Positions 19,217-30,371 of a DNA stretch of 64,000 nucleotides are shown piece by piece. The stretch is from Evernia prunastri (Eukaryota > Ascomycota > Lecanoromycetes > Lecanorales > Parmeliaceae), in NCBI GenBank assembly GCA_003184365.1, contig NKYR01000023.1:299262-363261 (forward strand), given 5' to 3'. Below the pieces are notes generated by a model. It saw nothing but the letters and a program-made list of their open reading frames with translations. It made no database searches and was not told the DNA's origin. The translations under genes were made by a program, and so were the position numbers. Position 1 is the stretch's first letter. Every line of letters begins with the position of its first letter.

Positions 19217-21488
19217 ATGGCAGACCTGGCAGCGCGACTCAAGCCGCTTTTCCGCCGGAGTTCTACCTTGTCCACTAGGTCTTCGGCCTCAGGCTCATCC
19301 ACTACCCCCGACACCCTTGGTGAAGGCAGCAAAAGTTCGCTCCGGCTTCCCAAGAATCGAAAACCTTCCCTACCTATATCGGTGTTTGAGGAGAACGAGC
19401 CTCTACCCCAACCACCTGGTGCACTGCCCTCGACGCCAACAGAAGGAACGAGGCTGGCAGAGGGACATTTCAAGGAAACGCCAGATACAAGCCCTGAAAC
19501 ACCGCGGTCGCTTCCATTACAAAATCAGAACCCTATATTGACTGTCGAAGCTCCTACACCCGAATTGGTAGCTCGATTGGGACGAACAGTCGATGGGGAT
19601 TCACCATCTCCACGAAGCTCAGGGCACTTGGCTGGGACAGATGTGGGGACTACAATTGGCTCTCAGCGACCAAGTATAGCGCACAGGAGAGCATCACTCA
19701 CAGGCCAAGACCAGTCAAAGGATATAACGGGTCTTTTGGGATCCCAGAGTCCGGTGTTACAGCCTACGAAGACAGATTATTTTGGAGGCATATCAGTCCA
19801 TGCCAACATGGTACCTAAGAAGGTATGGGTGAAGAGGCCTGGCTCTTCGGCAACGCAGGTCCCAATCAAGGAAGATGATCTAGTGGACGATGTGAGGGAT
19901 ACCATACTGAGGAAGTACAACAACTCCTTAGGGCGGAACTTCGATCCACCAGATGTTACGCTACGTATGGTGTACCGGAAGCAATCAGCTAGACATTCCA
20001 ACAGTGAGCGAACGCTTGGTCCTGAAGAGCCTATGCTGAAACTTCTCGAAATTCATTACCCCGGTGGTCAGTCTGTCGAAGAGGCTCTGATAATTGACGT
20101 CCCAAAACGGCAGACACCGAGGCATTCACCGCGGATGGCTATGCAATATTATCTACCCGAAGATCTCAGACCACACGAGAATGGCACGGATTACTTCCCA
20201 CCTATGCCGTTAGCTGCACAACACTCGCCTCATCTCCCCACCAACCTTGCCGTCTCCAGCACACAGGGAGGCTCCCATCATCCACCAGCACATTCAATGG
20301 CTATCTTGACAACTGGACAAATTCCGAACTTACCTTCCCCTGGTGGTAGGGCCCGGCATTCTCAAAACAATAGACCCAGATACCCACGACAGCATACCTC
20401 CTCCCCTACCGTCATACAAGGAGGATCCATAGCCCTCAACCATGGTAAGCCCAGACCGCCGGTCAATCCAAAGATCGAACCCACGCTAATGGCAACCAGA
20501 GAACCTGAAAGCCTCCCAACAGCCGATGCCCACACCGCCAATTCCAGAAGAGATGACCCCCCACAAGACTGCCACGCCGCCACCCCGAGCCGCCTCTCCT
20601 CGTCCTAAGCCCAATAACAACAAACGTGCAAAGAAGCAGGTTGACGAAGCCCCACAGCCTGCAAACACCACAGTGCCTCCCATCAATGTCCTCATAGTGG
20701 AAGATAACATCATCAACCTCCGTCTGCTGGAAGCCTTCATGAAGCGTCTGAAAGTGCGTTGGAGCACGGCTATGAACGGCAGAGATGCGGTAACGAAGTG
20801 GCGCGAGGGCGGATATCATTTGGTGTTGATGGACATTCAATTGCCAGTCATGAACGGGTTGGATGCCACGAAAGAGATCAGGCGGCTAGAGCGCGTCAAC
20901 AGTATTGGCGTGTTCTCGAACAGCGCATCAAGCACGCCGACATTTCTGAACGGGGCAAGTATCGATGGCAACATCGAAGGCGAAGACAGCTTGATGAATA
21001 CGGCATTGTTCAAGAGCCCTGTCATCATTGTCGCGCTGACGGCGAGTTCGCTGCAGAGCGATCGGCATGAAGCTCTGGCGGCGGGATGCAACGACTTCTT
21101 GACAAAGGTATAGTCTCGCCGAACTCTACCTCGAGGCTAGGTACTGAGCATACTGACATTCTGGTAGCCTGTGAACTTTGAATGGCTCACGCGCAAAGTG
21201 ATGGAGTGGGGTTGCATGCAAGCGCTCATCGACTTCGATGGATGGCGCAAATGGAAAGATTTCAGCCAGACGAAGCCAGCGGATGCGGACAAAAAGGCCC
21301 TTGGTGCAAGTAACAACAAGTCCCCCAAAGCTGCGCTGAACGGGAAGGCGCAGAGTACGCCGAAAAGAGACCGCATGACAAGCCTGGGACTGGGTGCGAA
21401 AGAGAATACAGGAAGCGACGGAACCGGAACGGACACGCTGTCGAATGGCGACTCAGGTAGTGGCAATGAGACTAGTCTGAGGGGGTAA
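19217..21488 (+). CDS. ssk1: Ssk1-type response regulator of the HOG osmostress pathway
   Basis: Three exons (19217-20444, 20500-21107, 21168-21488) encode 718 aa. The 55 nt first intron (GTAAGC, branch-like GCTAAT, CAG) explains an apparent frame change. The N-terminal 460 residues are mostly Ser/Pro-rich and low-complexity. They contain a conserved block around KKVWVKRPGSSATQVPI and DTILRKYNNSLGR. The receiver domain starts near residue 470: NVLIVEDN supplies the acidic pair (about E477, D478), LVLMDIQLPVMNG carries the phospho-acceptor Asp (about 521), TAS follows, and FLTK carries the conserved Lys (about 612). As usual for fungal Ssk1, a long insert sits between helix and strand within the domain. 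Ssk1 receives phosphate from the Sln1-Ypd1 relay and, when unphosphorylated, activates the Ssk2/22 MAPKKK. True ATG is 19217; the preceding codon is GTG. Confidence 0.93.
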
Positions 21489-23160
21489 GGGAAGATGGGA
21501 AGAGGAGGGGTGCCATAGGCGCCGTCGGGGAGGTACATGTGGATATTTCTCGCTCCTGGCTTAATGGCTTCCTGGGAACATGCAGGCAGCAGGGATTTTG
21601 GAGAGCGAATAGGGAGATGCATAGCGCTTGCACGGTATGGAAATTAAGCGATGCATCCTACAGCTACATGTTACTTGTCTTTAGCCAGTCGTACATACAT
21701 ATCTTTAATACATCCTCCACCCTATCGGGGTCTTGGGACGGAGCTCTACCGGCTAAGGTTCGCGATTAAGATTACCCGAATTAATCGATACACAAAAGCA
21801 GTGCTTCGTTGTAAGGCAGGTCTACATATGAATCCTTTCGGGGGTTGGGTTATATCATAAGGCAACGCATTTCCCGCAATGGTACGTAAGACCTTATTCA
21901 ACCACATGGCCAATCAAGTAAAAACCCCTTGTTGCCGTGGTCGGCAGCCGATCAGGATTCCAACTGTTCCGTTTGCTTCCTCCGTCTTCTGAGCTCGTAG
22001 CGTTACTGTCTATGATTGATACCACTGAAAGCTAGCTGCTGTCTGGGTAAGACATCTCTATACACGTACTGCTATTGTGAGTCATGCGTCTCTTCGCCTC
22101 TGTGTTTATGTTGGTTGTGGTAGGCTTGATATTTTGAATACTTGTAGCAGCTTATCGCCAGGTACTGGCTTGTGAATTTTTTTGTGGAGAATAAAAACAA
22201 GGACGTATAAAGACGAGTGCTTTATATATCTATTCGTCCGGTATATATTTACTGACGTGCATGAAATGACAGAAAAAGGTGTGAAGCTATCAGCATCCTC
22301 CTAGTCAGTGCAATGGTGCTGTGTGGGTTCGAGGAACAACATGAAATGATTGTTGTCGGCCCACGGCCTCAGATGGATGGCGAGGCCCGTGCAAAAGGCG
22401 AACCGAGGCTTGCATCTGGTGCATTATTCGGAGTGTCCGTTCAGATATGCCGCTCCTCGCGCGCCTTATCTTATGCACTTGAGACAGGGTCTCGGTTGAC
22501 TGCCGGGGGAAAGTGGTGGATGTGTGGATGCTGATACGAACGGAGATGAGGATGATGAGCTATCACCGATCAGCGGGGTATCGGGTTGTACACAGTACAT
22601 ACGACGCCACGCGTTAGAAGAAGCAATGGAAAGCGGCTTACGAGGGTAAGCGCAGGCGTTGGAAACGGGTTGAATAGTTCGCCGGTTGAAAAGGCTTGTC
22701 TGATTGGCCAAGATGCTTGGCACTATCAAAGATAAGTTGGAAACTTCTGTCAAAATACGACATAGTCTCTAATTCTCCATCCTCTTTGACCTGCCCAAAT
22801 CTTCAACCTAACCTGAGTCTCGCTTTTGTCCGGCGACAAGGTCAACTTTTTCTCGCTTAGTCTCGCTTGGTCTTACTATAGCCAATGGCTACGTCGTGAT
22901 ATTGCTGACCACCTGCCTTTTCCGAGCAAGACCGCCTCCTTGGGCCCCCTCCCTTCCCTCACCATTCAAGTCACCTTGAATTGACCAGCCGAGCTATCTT
23001 ACGAGCTGACCTGCACGCCTGCATGTCAGAACGGGCAAAAGGATAATAAATATGACGTCCCTTCCCTACCAACCCTTTTGCTTCTCCCACCTGGCATCCT
23101 ACTCCTCCTTACGCCAGTCGCCAGTCTCTCACATCCTTTCTCCATATAAACGACCGCAAC
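21489..23160. other. Intergenic (1.7 kb), no gene supported
   Basis: It holds the ssk1 3' UTR on the left and the amino-acid permease promoter on the right. Repeated TCTCGCTT words occur at about 22817-22870. No RNA gene or ORF with support was found. Confidence 0.55.
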
Positions 23161-25156
23161 ATGGCGCAACTCGGAGCCATGGCTCTCGATGGCGGCGACC
23201 CTCGTCTCGCCGACAAAGAAGGCGAGTTTGCAGGTCAGGGCATTGTCGCATACACTCGGCCCCAGATGCGTGCTCTCCACGATAAGAGCATCACCTTCGA
23301 GGAATACCACTATTACGCTCTCCTATCGCGCGCCGAGGAGGAGTCAAACTACCGCATGGGCAAGGATAACGGCGCTGAAACTCGAGGCTTCCTCTCCACG
23401 CTCATCCCGGGGAAGGGACCGACGTCGGTCGCTTCAGACGAAGGGCGCCACGAAGCTAAGATTCCAACGGAGAATCTCTCCGTCCCCGACCGCCGCGCAT
23501 CTGTTACCGACGAGGAGTGGACCAATGCCTCTAGAGCCATACGCACCGCTACTGCCGGCGCCATTTTCTACCTTATCACCACTGATATTTTGGGACCGTT
23601 TGGCCTTCCTTATGCTTTCGCGACCACTGGCTGGGGGTAAGTGTACCGATCTTTGAAAGCGCGGCCCGTGCCTTTCCCATATGAAGCTGACAGGGCCCAC
23701 AGACCGGGTTGCGCACTTTACACCGTTTTTGGTTTCATGGCCGGTGTCTCTGGTTGGCTGCTCTGGGCTTGCTTCATGGGTACGTGCAGGGTTGCGCTAC
23801 TTGCTGCTCTGCAACTAAAATGGCATACGCTGACATCGATTTCCAATCAGGCCTTGACTCCTACCAATATCCCGTCAAGAGTTACGGCGATTTGGCTTTC
23901 CGTCTCTACGGTCAATGGGCGCGATACCTGTTCAACATACTCCAATCGATCCAACTCATCTGTAGTGTCGCCGTCATCATCATCTCCAACGGCGAAGCTC
24001 TCTCCGAGGCCTCAAAATTCAAGCTGTGCTACGCGGTCTGCTGTCTCGTCTGGGCCCTCGCCGGCTTCTTTCTGGGCCAGGTCCGAACGCTGCAGAAATT
24101 CGGATGGCTCGCCAATTTCGCCATCTGGATCAATCTCCTGATCATGTTTATCACCATGGGTGTCGCCGCGCACTCTCCGCCTTTGTACTCAGCCGCTGGG
24201 TCTTCGGCTGGTTATAGCGTGAATCCAGACTTGGTGACTGCCAATGCCGCTGGTGTGTTCCCAGATGTCACGCATTCTGCGGGCCTCCCCGATCCATCCA
24301 ATTTTGGCGCTTCTATCAATGGTCTGATGCAAGCGGTGTACTCTTACGGTGGAGCTATGCTGTTCACCGAATTTATGTCTGAGATGAAGCGTCCTCACGA
24401 CTTCCTGAAAGGAATGTGGGGAGCTCAGGCGTTCATATACATCTGCTACATGCTCTACGGGTTGTTCATGTATGGATATCAAGGCCAATATCTCCAGAAC
24501 CCGTCTTATCTCGGCATCTCACCTTACAACTGGCAAACAGCGGGCAATGTCCTGGCTATGGTCAGCGCTCTGATTGCGGCTGCTTTGTATGGCAATATTG
24601 GGGTCAAAGGTAAGCTCAAAGCCTACCCGTTGGATTTGACCGACCTTACTAACGCACCTTCACCACAGTCCTCTACAACAACATCGCCGTTGAATTCTTC
24701 CACGCCCCACCTCTCACCCACAGAAACGGCAAACTCCTCTGGGTCGCCCTCATCCCCATTTACTGGTCCATCGCCTTCGTCATCGGCGCCGCAATCCCCG
24801 CCTTCTCCGGCTTCGTCTCCATCATCTCCGCCGTCTGCATCATCCAATTCACCTACACCTTCCCCCCTTTCCTCCACCTCGCCTTCAGCATCAGGAAGAA
24901 CGCCCTGCGCGGCGGCGAGGGCTTCGACCCCGCGACCGGGCAAGTGAACCTGCAGGACCGGGGCGTGAAGAGGCTGATGAGGGGCTTCATGGCCGGCGCT
25001 TGGTACCTAAACGTTTGGAACGTCGTCTACTTCTTGGGCGCGCTGGCCACGGCCGGGTTGGGGATCTGGGCCGCGGTGGAGAACCTCATCCTGGTCTATG
25101 CCGAGCCGCAGATTAATGCCTTCGGCTGCCATTCTCCGCTTGACGTGGCGGCTTGA
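23161..25156 (+). CDS. Amino-acid permease, AAAP (Aa_trans) family
   Basis: Four exons (23161-23636, 23703-23779, 23851-24609, 24669-25156) with introns of 59-71 nt give 599 aa. A polar cytoplasmic N-terminus of about 120 residues is followed by about eleven hydrophobic spans. The first is TAGAIFYLITTDILGPFGLPYAF, containing the G-x-L-x-L/P-type start of this family; later ones include LICSVAVIIISNGEAL and FSGFVSIISAVCIIQFTYTF. The block SYGGAMLFTEFMSEMKRPHDF is the family's signature mid-protein region. Relatives include the Neurospora neutral amino-acid permease Mtr and fungal AVT-like proteins. Substrate cannot be read from sequence. The second exon is only 77 nt. The coding frame of exon 4 differs from a long competing frame; splicing at 24609/24669 yields the transmembrane continuation. 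Confidence 0.9.
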
Positions 25157-26391
25157 GTTGGTTGAATAGCGTACGGTCAGCATTTATATACCATATGTTC
25201 TTATATATATACACGTGTGTTTTTCTTGTATTTGTTTTTACAATCATCTTGTCTCTATGGTGAATTCAAAGGCCCCCCTCCCCCAGATACTCGAAACTAA
25301 CATACCGATACCCCCCGGACCCTATTGAAAATTAAAAATAAAATAAGAACCGTCACACAATAACCCACGAACAGAATGCGACGCCCTCCCGCTCACAAGC
25401 GGTTCCCCTATCCTATCCGAATCCATCCTACCCACATAGGATCTTCATTCAACCAGCCAACCATACCCGCATCCTCGCCAACACCAACCCCGACTCCAAC
25501 TCCCATGTCCCTCTCACCCCCATCACCCCCCAGACCAACCAGGCTCTATGTTCCTGCCCCCCCAAAAACTGACTCTAAACAGCCACACTCAGTGTCAAAA
25601 GCCATCCTCCTCCAAATATTTAACAAGGCCAGAGCAGTGGATCATAATCGAAGTCCCAAGTTTTCCTTCTACGAAAGCTCTGTCCTTTTTTCCTTTTACG
25701 CATTTCTTGAAGGGGTAGGTAATAAGGCCAGGCAAATCCGACTCCCTTCTTATCAAGGGAAGCAATATCATAGGGACTGAAGAGTGCTAAAATTTTCGAT
25801 TTATCATGGCAAGGTGAAAAGAAGCCGCTTTGGGAAGAGTTTCGTGATGAACTGTTTTCCTTTTGGGGAAATAACGCCTGAAATGTGCCAGAAACATTTG
25901 ATCCATATCCTAAATCATGAACCAAATGAAGCACAGTACACCCTTAACCATATCAGATTTCCATGTGTAAGGCAACCACCCAAATAAGTTGACAGGAGCG
26001 TATGTAAGAACCCCAATTTCCATCTTCACCAGCTGCGTACGGCTGGATCAAGCTCGAAGAATAGTGACTTTCTATGAGCCATGGTTCCGCCCACTGGCTC
26101 TGAACAGCGTTATTAACAACCCCCCCCCCATCCACCTCTCCTCAACCCCGGCGGCACTGAGTTCAAAAATGGAACCGATATCATATCATATCGAATGCAT
26201 ACCCATACAAGTCCAATCGATATCCTCACGGAATACCTATCACCCCATCCGTCTGGGTCATCTGTGGCGCCGTCGTCCTTCATCTCTACCCACTCGCTCA
26301 CTCCTCCCCGACGTCCTTACTGCTCACTCTTTCACTCACCCTACCTCTTCCTCTCTACCCCTCTTCCCCCCCTCCCAACTCTCCCCCCACC
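25157..26391. other. Convergent intergenic region
   Basis: This lies between two convergent genes and so contains both 3' UTRs. C-rich low-complexity sequence at about 25470-25560 has repeats of the type CCAACACCAACCCCGACTCCAAC. No coding gene supported. Confidence 0.55.
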
Positions 26392-26820
26392 TCATTCCTC
26401 ACCCTCCCCGTCCCGCTTCCTCTTCCCCTTCCCCTCCGCCTTCGCCGGCATCCCCTCGCTGGCCCAGTGCTTCTCGCTCGCTTCTTTCCGGTGGACTCGT
26501 CGTAGGGTTTTTTCGGCGGATTTCCTAGAGGGGGAAGGGGGGTGGTGTTAGTTTCGGTTTGTTTTTGCGTTTTGGATGAGAAAGCACAGGGGGGGAAGAG
26601 CAAAGGGTGGGGTAGAAAAGGGGAAGGGGGGAGGGGAAGGGGTAATGCGGTAGAAGGGTTGATGAAGGAGTGTGAGATAGATGATATTTCGCTAGTTTTG
26701 ATAAAAACGGGATGGATGGATGGGTTGATGGATGCGATAAAATAAGGCGAGACGGGATTGGCATGGAAGAGGACCCTCTCAGCTCTCGAAAACCACAGAA
26801 CACAAACCATCCCCATTCGC

Positions 26821-26856
<36 letters not shown>

Positions 26857-28004
26857 AAAACGTACCTATCCGCCCTCATCTCCCTCTCGAACCGCCTCGC
26901 CACCTTCCCCTTCCCCTTCCCCCCAACACCACCACCGCCCGCCTCGTCGCTATACTCGAAGATGCGCTTGTTGAAGAGGAACGAGTACGTGTCCCGGACC
27001 TGCTTGGCCGTCTTCTTGTTCGCGGCCGCGAAGGCGTCCACGCCGGGGGAGAAGGCGGCTTCGAGCGCCGAGGCCAGGTTCGCGAGCTGCGCGCCCGTCC
27101 ATTTGGATTCGCGCTGGCGGGGTTTAGGGGCGGGCGTTGGGGTTGGGGTTGAGGGTTTTGAGATTTTGGGGGCAGTGGTGGTGGTGTTGGTATTAATGGT
27201 GGTTGGCGGGGTGGATGTTAGGGGGGCGTGGATGTTGGGTATGGAGGGTTGTTTTGGGTGTAAGGGGGGTTTCGGTGTCGGGGTTGGGGGTTTGGTCGTT
27301 GTTGTTGTGATCGATGCTGCTGTGTTTTGGTTCTGGTTCTGGTGCGGTTGGCTGCATTCGGCCGCTGAGGAGGTGGACGGCGGTTTGTAAGCCGGCACGG
27401 ACCACAGCGGGCTGTTGCTCTTCGGCGGAACCGGATGCTCGCTGGTGCCCGTGTAGGGCGTCGGCGGGAGGGGAGACGGTCGGGGACGGCTGCTGAGAGC
27501 GCTCTCGAGGGTATCCGTCGCTTTTCGCTTGTTGCCGGCAGAAGTCACGGGCTGGATGCTCATGATCAGAGGGGCGTCCTTGGCCGGGATGGAGCCGGCG
27601 GACACGAGGTGTCTGAATTCGTTGATGTCGAGGGGCGTGGGTTTGGGGGGCTCCGGCTGTCCTGCGGGGATCGTTGGTGGTGCTGGGAAGCTGCTCGTCG
27701 GGGCTGGTGCTGTTTGCGGGGCCGATGAGGCTCGGTCTTTGCTTGCTTCTGGTTCGGTTTGAGCGGGAGTGGGTTCTGTGGATTGGCGTCTTGGTTGGGT
27801 CTTCGCAAGGCTTTCGGAGCGAGCGGCGGTCACTTTGGCGGGAGTTGTTGGTTTGTCTGTTGGTGGTGAGATCTTGGATGGGCTTTTGATAGCGGCGCCG
27901 GTGGGCTTGGAGGGCTGTTTTTGAACAGGTTTGATCTTGGTGCTGCCGTTGGTAGCATTGTCTTCTTCGTCAGAGGAAATGTCAACCACGATTTGGGCAG
28001 ACAT
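26392..28004 (-). CDS. Unknown protein with SUMO-interaction-like N-terminus and a short conserved-looking helical domain
   Basis: Two exons, 28004-26866 and 26524-26392, give 423 aa; the 341 nt intron is unusually long for this region. The N-terminus, QIVVDISSDEED, has the hydrophobic core plus acidic tail of a SUMO-interaction motif. Residues about 20-290 are low-complexity, rich in Pro, Thr, Ser and Lys. A compact segment at about 300-375 (ESKWTGAQLANLASALEAAF, then KKTAKQVRDTYSFLFNKRIF) looks like a helical, perhaps Myb/SANT-like domain. Exon 2 adds a highly basic tail, EGKGKRKRDGEGEE. Nuclear function is plausible but not shown. The unspliced frame runs on for over 150 more codons through the intron. 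I reject that reading because the spliced frame gives a charged helical continuation, and the donor GTACGT and acceptor CTCTAG are good. Confidence 0.6.
26824..26851. repeat. (AC)14 microsatellite near an intron donor
   Basis: The AC run lies inside the 341 nt intron of the gene above, 14 nt from the donor site (on the coding strand it reads as a GT run). A GT run next to a donor may offer competing splice donors. Confidence 0.85.
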
Positions 28005-28538
28005 CGTGTGCTGGACGCTCTTGGTTGGGTTGGAGAAATGTGCTCTTGGACTTTTAAGATTATAAGCTTTTGAGTGAGAGAAGCAGTACGTGCGAGCAAT
28101 GGCTGAATGACGGCCGCTCTTGATGACAGAACATATGAAGTGTGATATGCTGCCTGAGAGCCAAGCACGTACGAAATACTTAGAATTGAGGAGGTTGCAA
28201 GAACTGAAAAAGAGGAGAACATCATGATAACAGAAAACGATACCACGACAATTTGTGGACAGTGCTTTGATGCGAGGTCCCCATGCAGACACAAAGCGTG
28301 GAAAGCATAGGCGGATACCTGCAGAAACATGCTCTATCATTGTTGTCGTTTGGTTGCCGTCATCACAACAAAGAGCGCTGGGAAAATCGCAGTTCCCAGC
28401 TGTTTTGTACGATGCAATAGCATTAGCTTGTTGTACAGTAGATCTTGCGGATCAAATCGCAATGCTCCGCGTCGTCGCGTATATCTCAACGCCGTTGTTC
28501 CTGGGCCCAGAATACCTGCAACAGATCTGATCTGCCAA
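28005..28538. other. Intergenic
   Basis: It holds the promoter of the preceding minus-strand gene and the 3' end of the S35 gene. Nothing else recognised. Confidence 0.5.
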
Positions 28539-29915
28539 TCACCCAACCCGGGTAGGTATCTTGATCTGGCCCTTCTTTCTATCTTCATGCGGTATCCCAT
28601 ACCTTGCACCCACGCCTTCCTGACCCCGCCCCTTATACCCCACACTCTCTACCCTTATATCCTGGAATCGAAACAACGACCTCTCCGTCTCCACCTTCTT
28701 GACCTCCCTGGCCTCCTTCTCTCTCCTCTTCCTCTCCAGTGCCTTTCTGCTCTCTACGTCCTTCGCCTCCTTTTCTCGCTGCAACCGTATCCTGTCTTCT
28801 GGTACTATACCCTCATGCGCCCATTTCTGCAACTGAACTAATTCGGTATGGGGAACGCGGTCTTCGGCGGGCTTGAGCTCGCGGTCAAATACCTTGCCGG
28901 CATCGCGGCGAGTAAAGTGGCGGGACTCGGAAACGGGGTGGAAGATCTGAATCTCAGTTGCGCGGTGGACTGGGAGGTCATTGATTGATTCATGAGTAAT
29001 GGGGTCATGGTGAATATATGGGGTTGTCGGAAGCATGCCAAGGACGGCTTTAGCGTAGGCGAAAGCGATTGGTTTTCCCTAAGTTTGGAGAATCAGTTTT
29101 GACATGGGCTTGTACGTACAAATCAGACAATTGCTATGACACAAGCAAAAGGTGTGTAGAATCAGAGAGTTGTAATTGTTTTGTAACCACGGTGAAAGTC
29201 TTCAAGACTAATCGAATCGTTTTTCTCATCATGGATGTTTGGAATATTCTTCAAGAGAACGAGTGCATCTTCATTCCAAGTGACATACCTGTTTCTCCCA
29301 TTCCTTCTCTACAGCCTTAAGCCTGACCACAGCACCAACTCTACTCATTTCCACACCCAATGACGCACTGACGGTCCGAACGCTCTTACCCTCGACCATC
29401 ACCCTTTCATATATGGCATCCTTCAGCTCTTCGCTCAATACATGCTGACTCCTGAACTGCCGGTTCATAGGGAACGGCATTAGATCCTCCGTATTTTCTT
29501 TAGGCAGAGGTGGCGCATCTTTGGTCTCCTCGATTTTCACTTCCTTGATTTTCTTGCTCTTTTTCGGTACGATTTCTCCATCCTCGTCCACCTCTTCTTC
29601 TTCGTCTTCTTCTACCTCGTCTTCAGTGTCCTTCTTTTCCTGCTCAATCTTCCCGGGCGTTCGGTCTTTAGCGCGAATTAGGTTGCCATTTCGGTCGTAG
29701 GCGTTGAGGTAGTTTGTAGAACCGGGTAGGGGATGTCTGAAGGCTGAGCCGGAGCCGTTCAGCCAACGGTACATTTCATCGCGCATTCGAGTAGCATGTT
29801 GTGGGGTAGAAGAGAATGGGCGGGCGCGTATCTGGCAGATACATTGGCAGCGGTGAGAAGGCGATGGGAGTACCTGAGGTGTCTGTAGTTGTTGACGGCG
29901 TATTCGTGGTGGCAT
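28539..29915 (-). CDS. Mitochondrial small-subunit ribosomal protein S35 (Bot1p/MRPS35 family)
   Basis: Two exons, 29915-29289 and 29078-28539, are separated by a 210 nt intron and give 388 aa. The N-terminus is Arg/Gln-rich with almost no acidic residues and contains RARPFSSTPQ, a typical mitochondrial presequence with an FSS-type cleavage region. A strongly acidic and Lys-rich linker lies at about 75-125. The family core begins RSQHVLSEELKDAIYERV, then GKSVRTVSASLGVEMSRVGAVVRLK. Across the splice it continues GKPIAFAYAKAVLGMLP, HESINDLPVHRATEIQIF, and SESRHFTRRDAGKVF. This matches the fungal S35/Bot1 family, a component of the mitochondrial ribosome needed for respiratory translation. The C-terminal third is a charged helix rich in E, K and R. 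The ATG at 29915 is the first true ATG. The gene is divergent from ilv2. Confidence 0.88.
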
Positions 29916-30371
29916 TGCCACAGAGTTCACATAAGAGATGAGTCCCTAAAATTAACAATCTCTTTGGAACAACGAATATTGCGCTGAACCAAAAAGACGT
30001 AATCAATATATGTGTATGAGCTTTTACAATGAGAAGATTGATAGAAAGTCTAGCAGAGACCTCGAATATTTTCGGGCCTATGTTAACCCGAGAATGTCTC
30101 AATTGCTTGGCGTAGAGGAGCGCCAAGAGCATTAGCTGTGAAATCCTTGGCACCCCACGTAAGCGCAACGCTAATTCCCCACAATGTTATAGGCGATCCA
30201 AATACCGAATTACAACCGATACCGGAACCATTACACTATAGATCTTAAATTTTAGCCACTCCTCTCCCACTGTGTGCTGAGTTTGTTTGACTCACACCCT
30301 GCAACCAAATTCCAGATATCCACATATTATCATTGCCTTTTACCCATTGCTCCTTTTTCCCTGACAACACA
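29916..30371. promoter_or_regulatory. Bidirectional promoter region between S35 and ilv2
   Basis: 456 bp separate the two divergent start codons, both of genes for mitochondrial proteins. Promoter elements for both must lie here, but I do not recognise a specific factor site. Confidence 0.5.

Noticed and set aside
19217..20608. Apparent frameshift or truncation of ssk1 before the receiver domain
   Set aside because: A 55 nt intron (20445-20499) with a standard donor, branch and acceptor joins the two frames exactly.
26355..28340. 661-codon uninterrupted frame on the minus strand
   Set aside because: It merges a real exon with an upstream leader and a 341 nt intron. The spliced model starting at 28004 gives good splice sites and a sensible charged C-terminus, and the intron part encodes only a low-complexity Cys/Val run.
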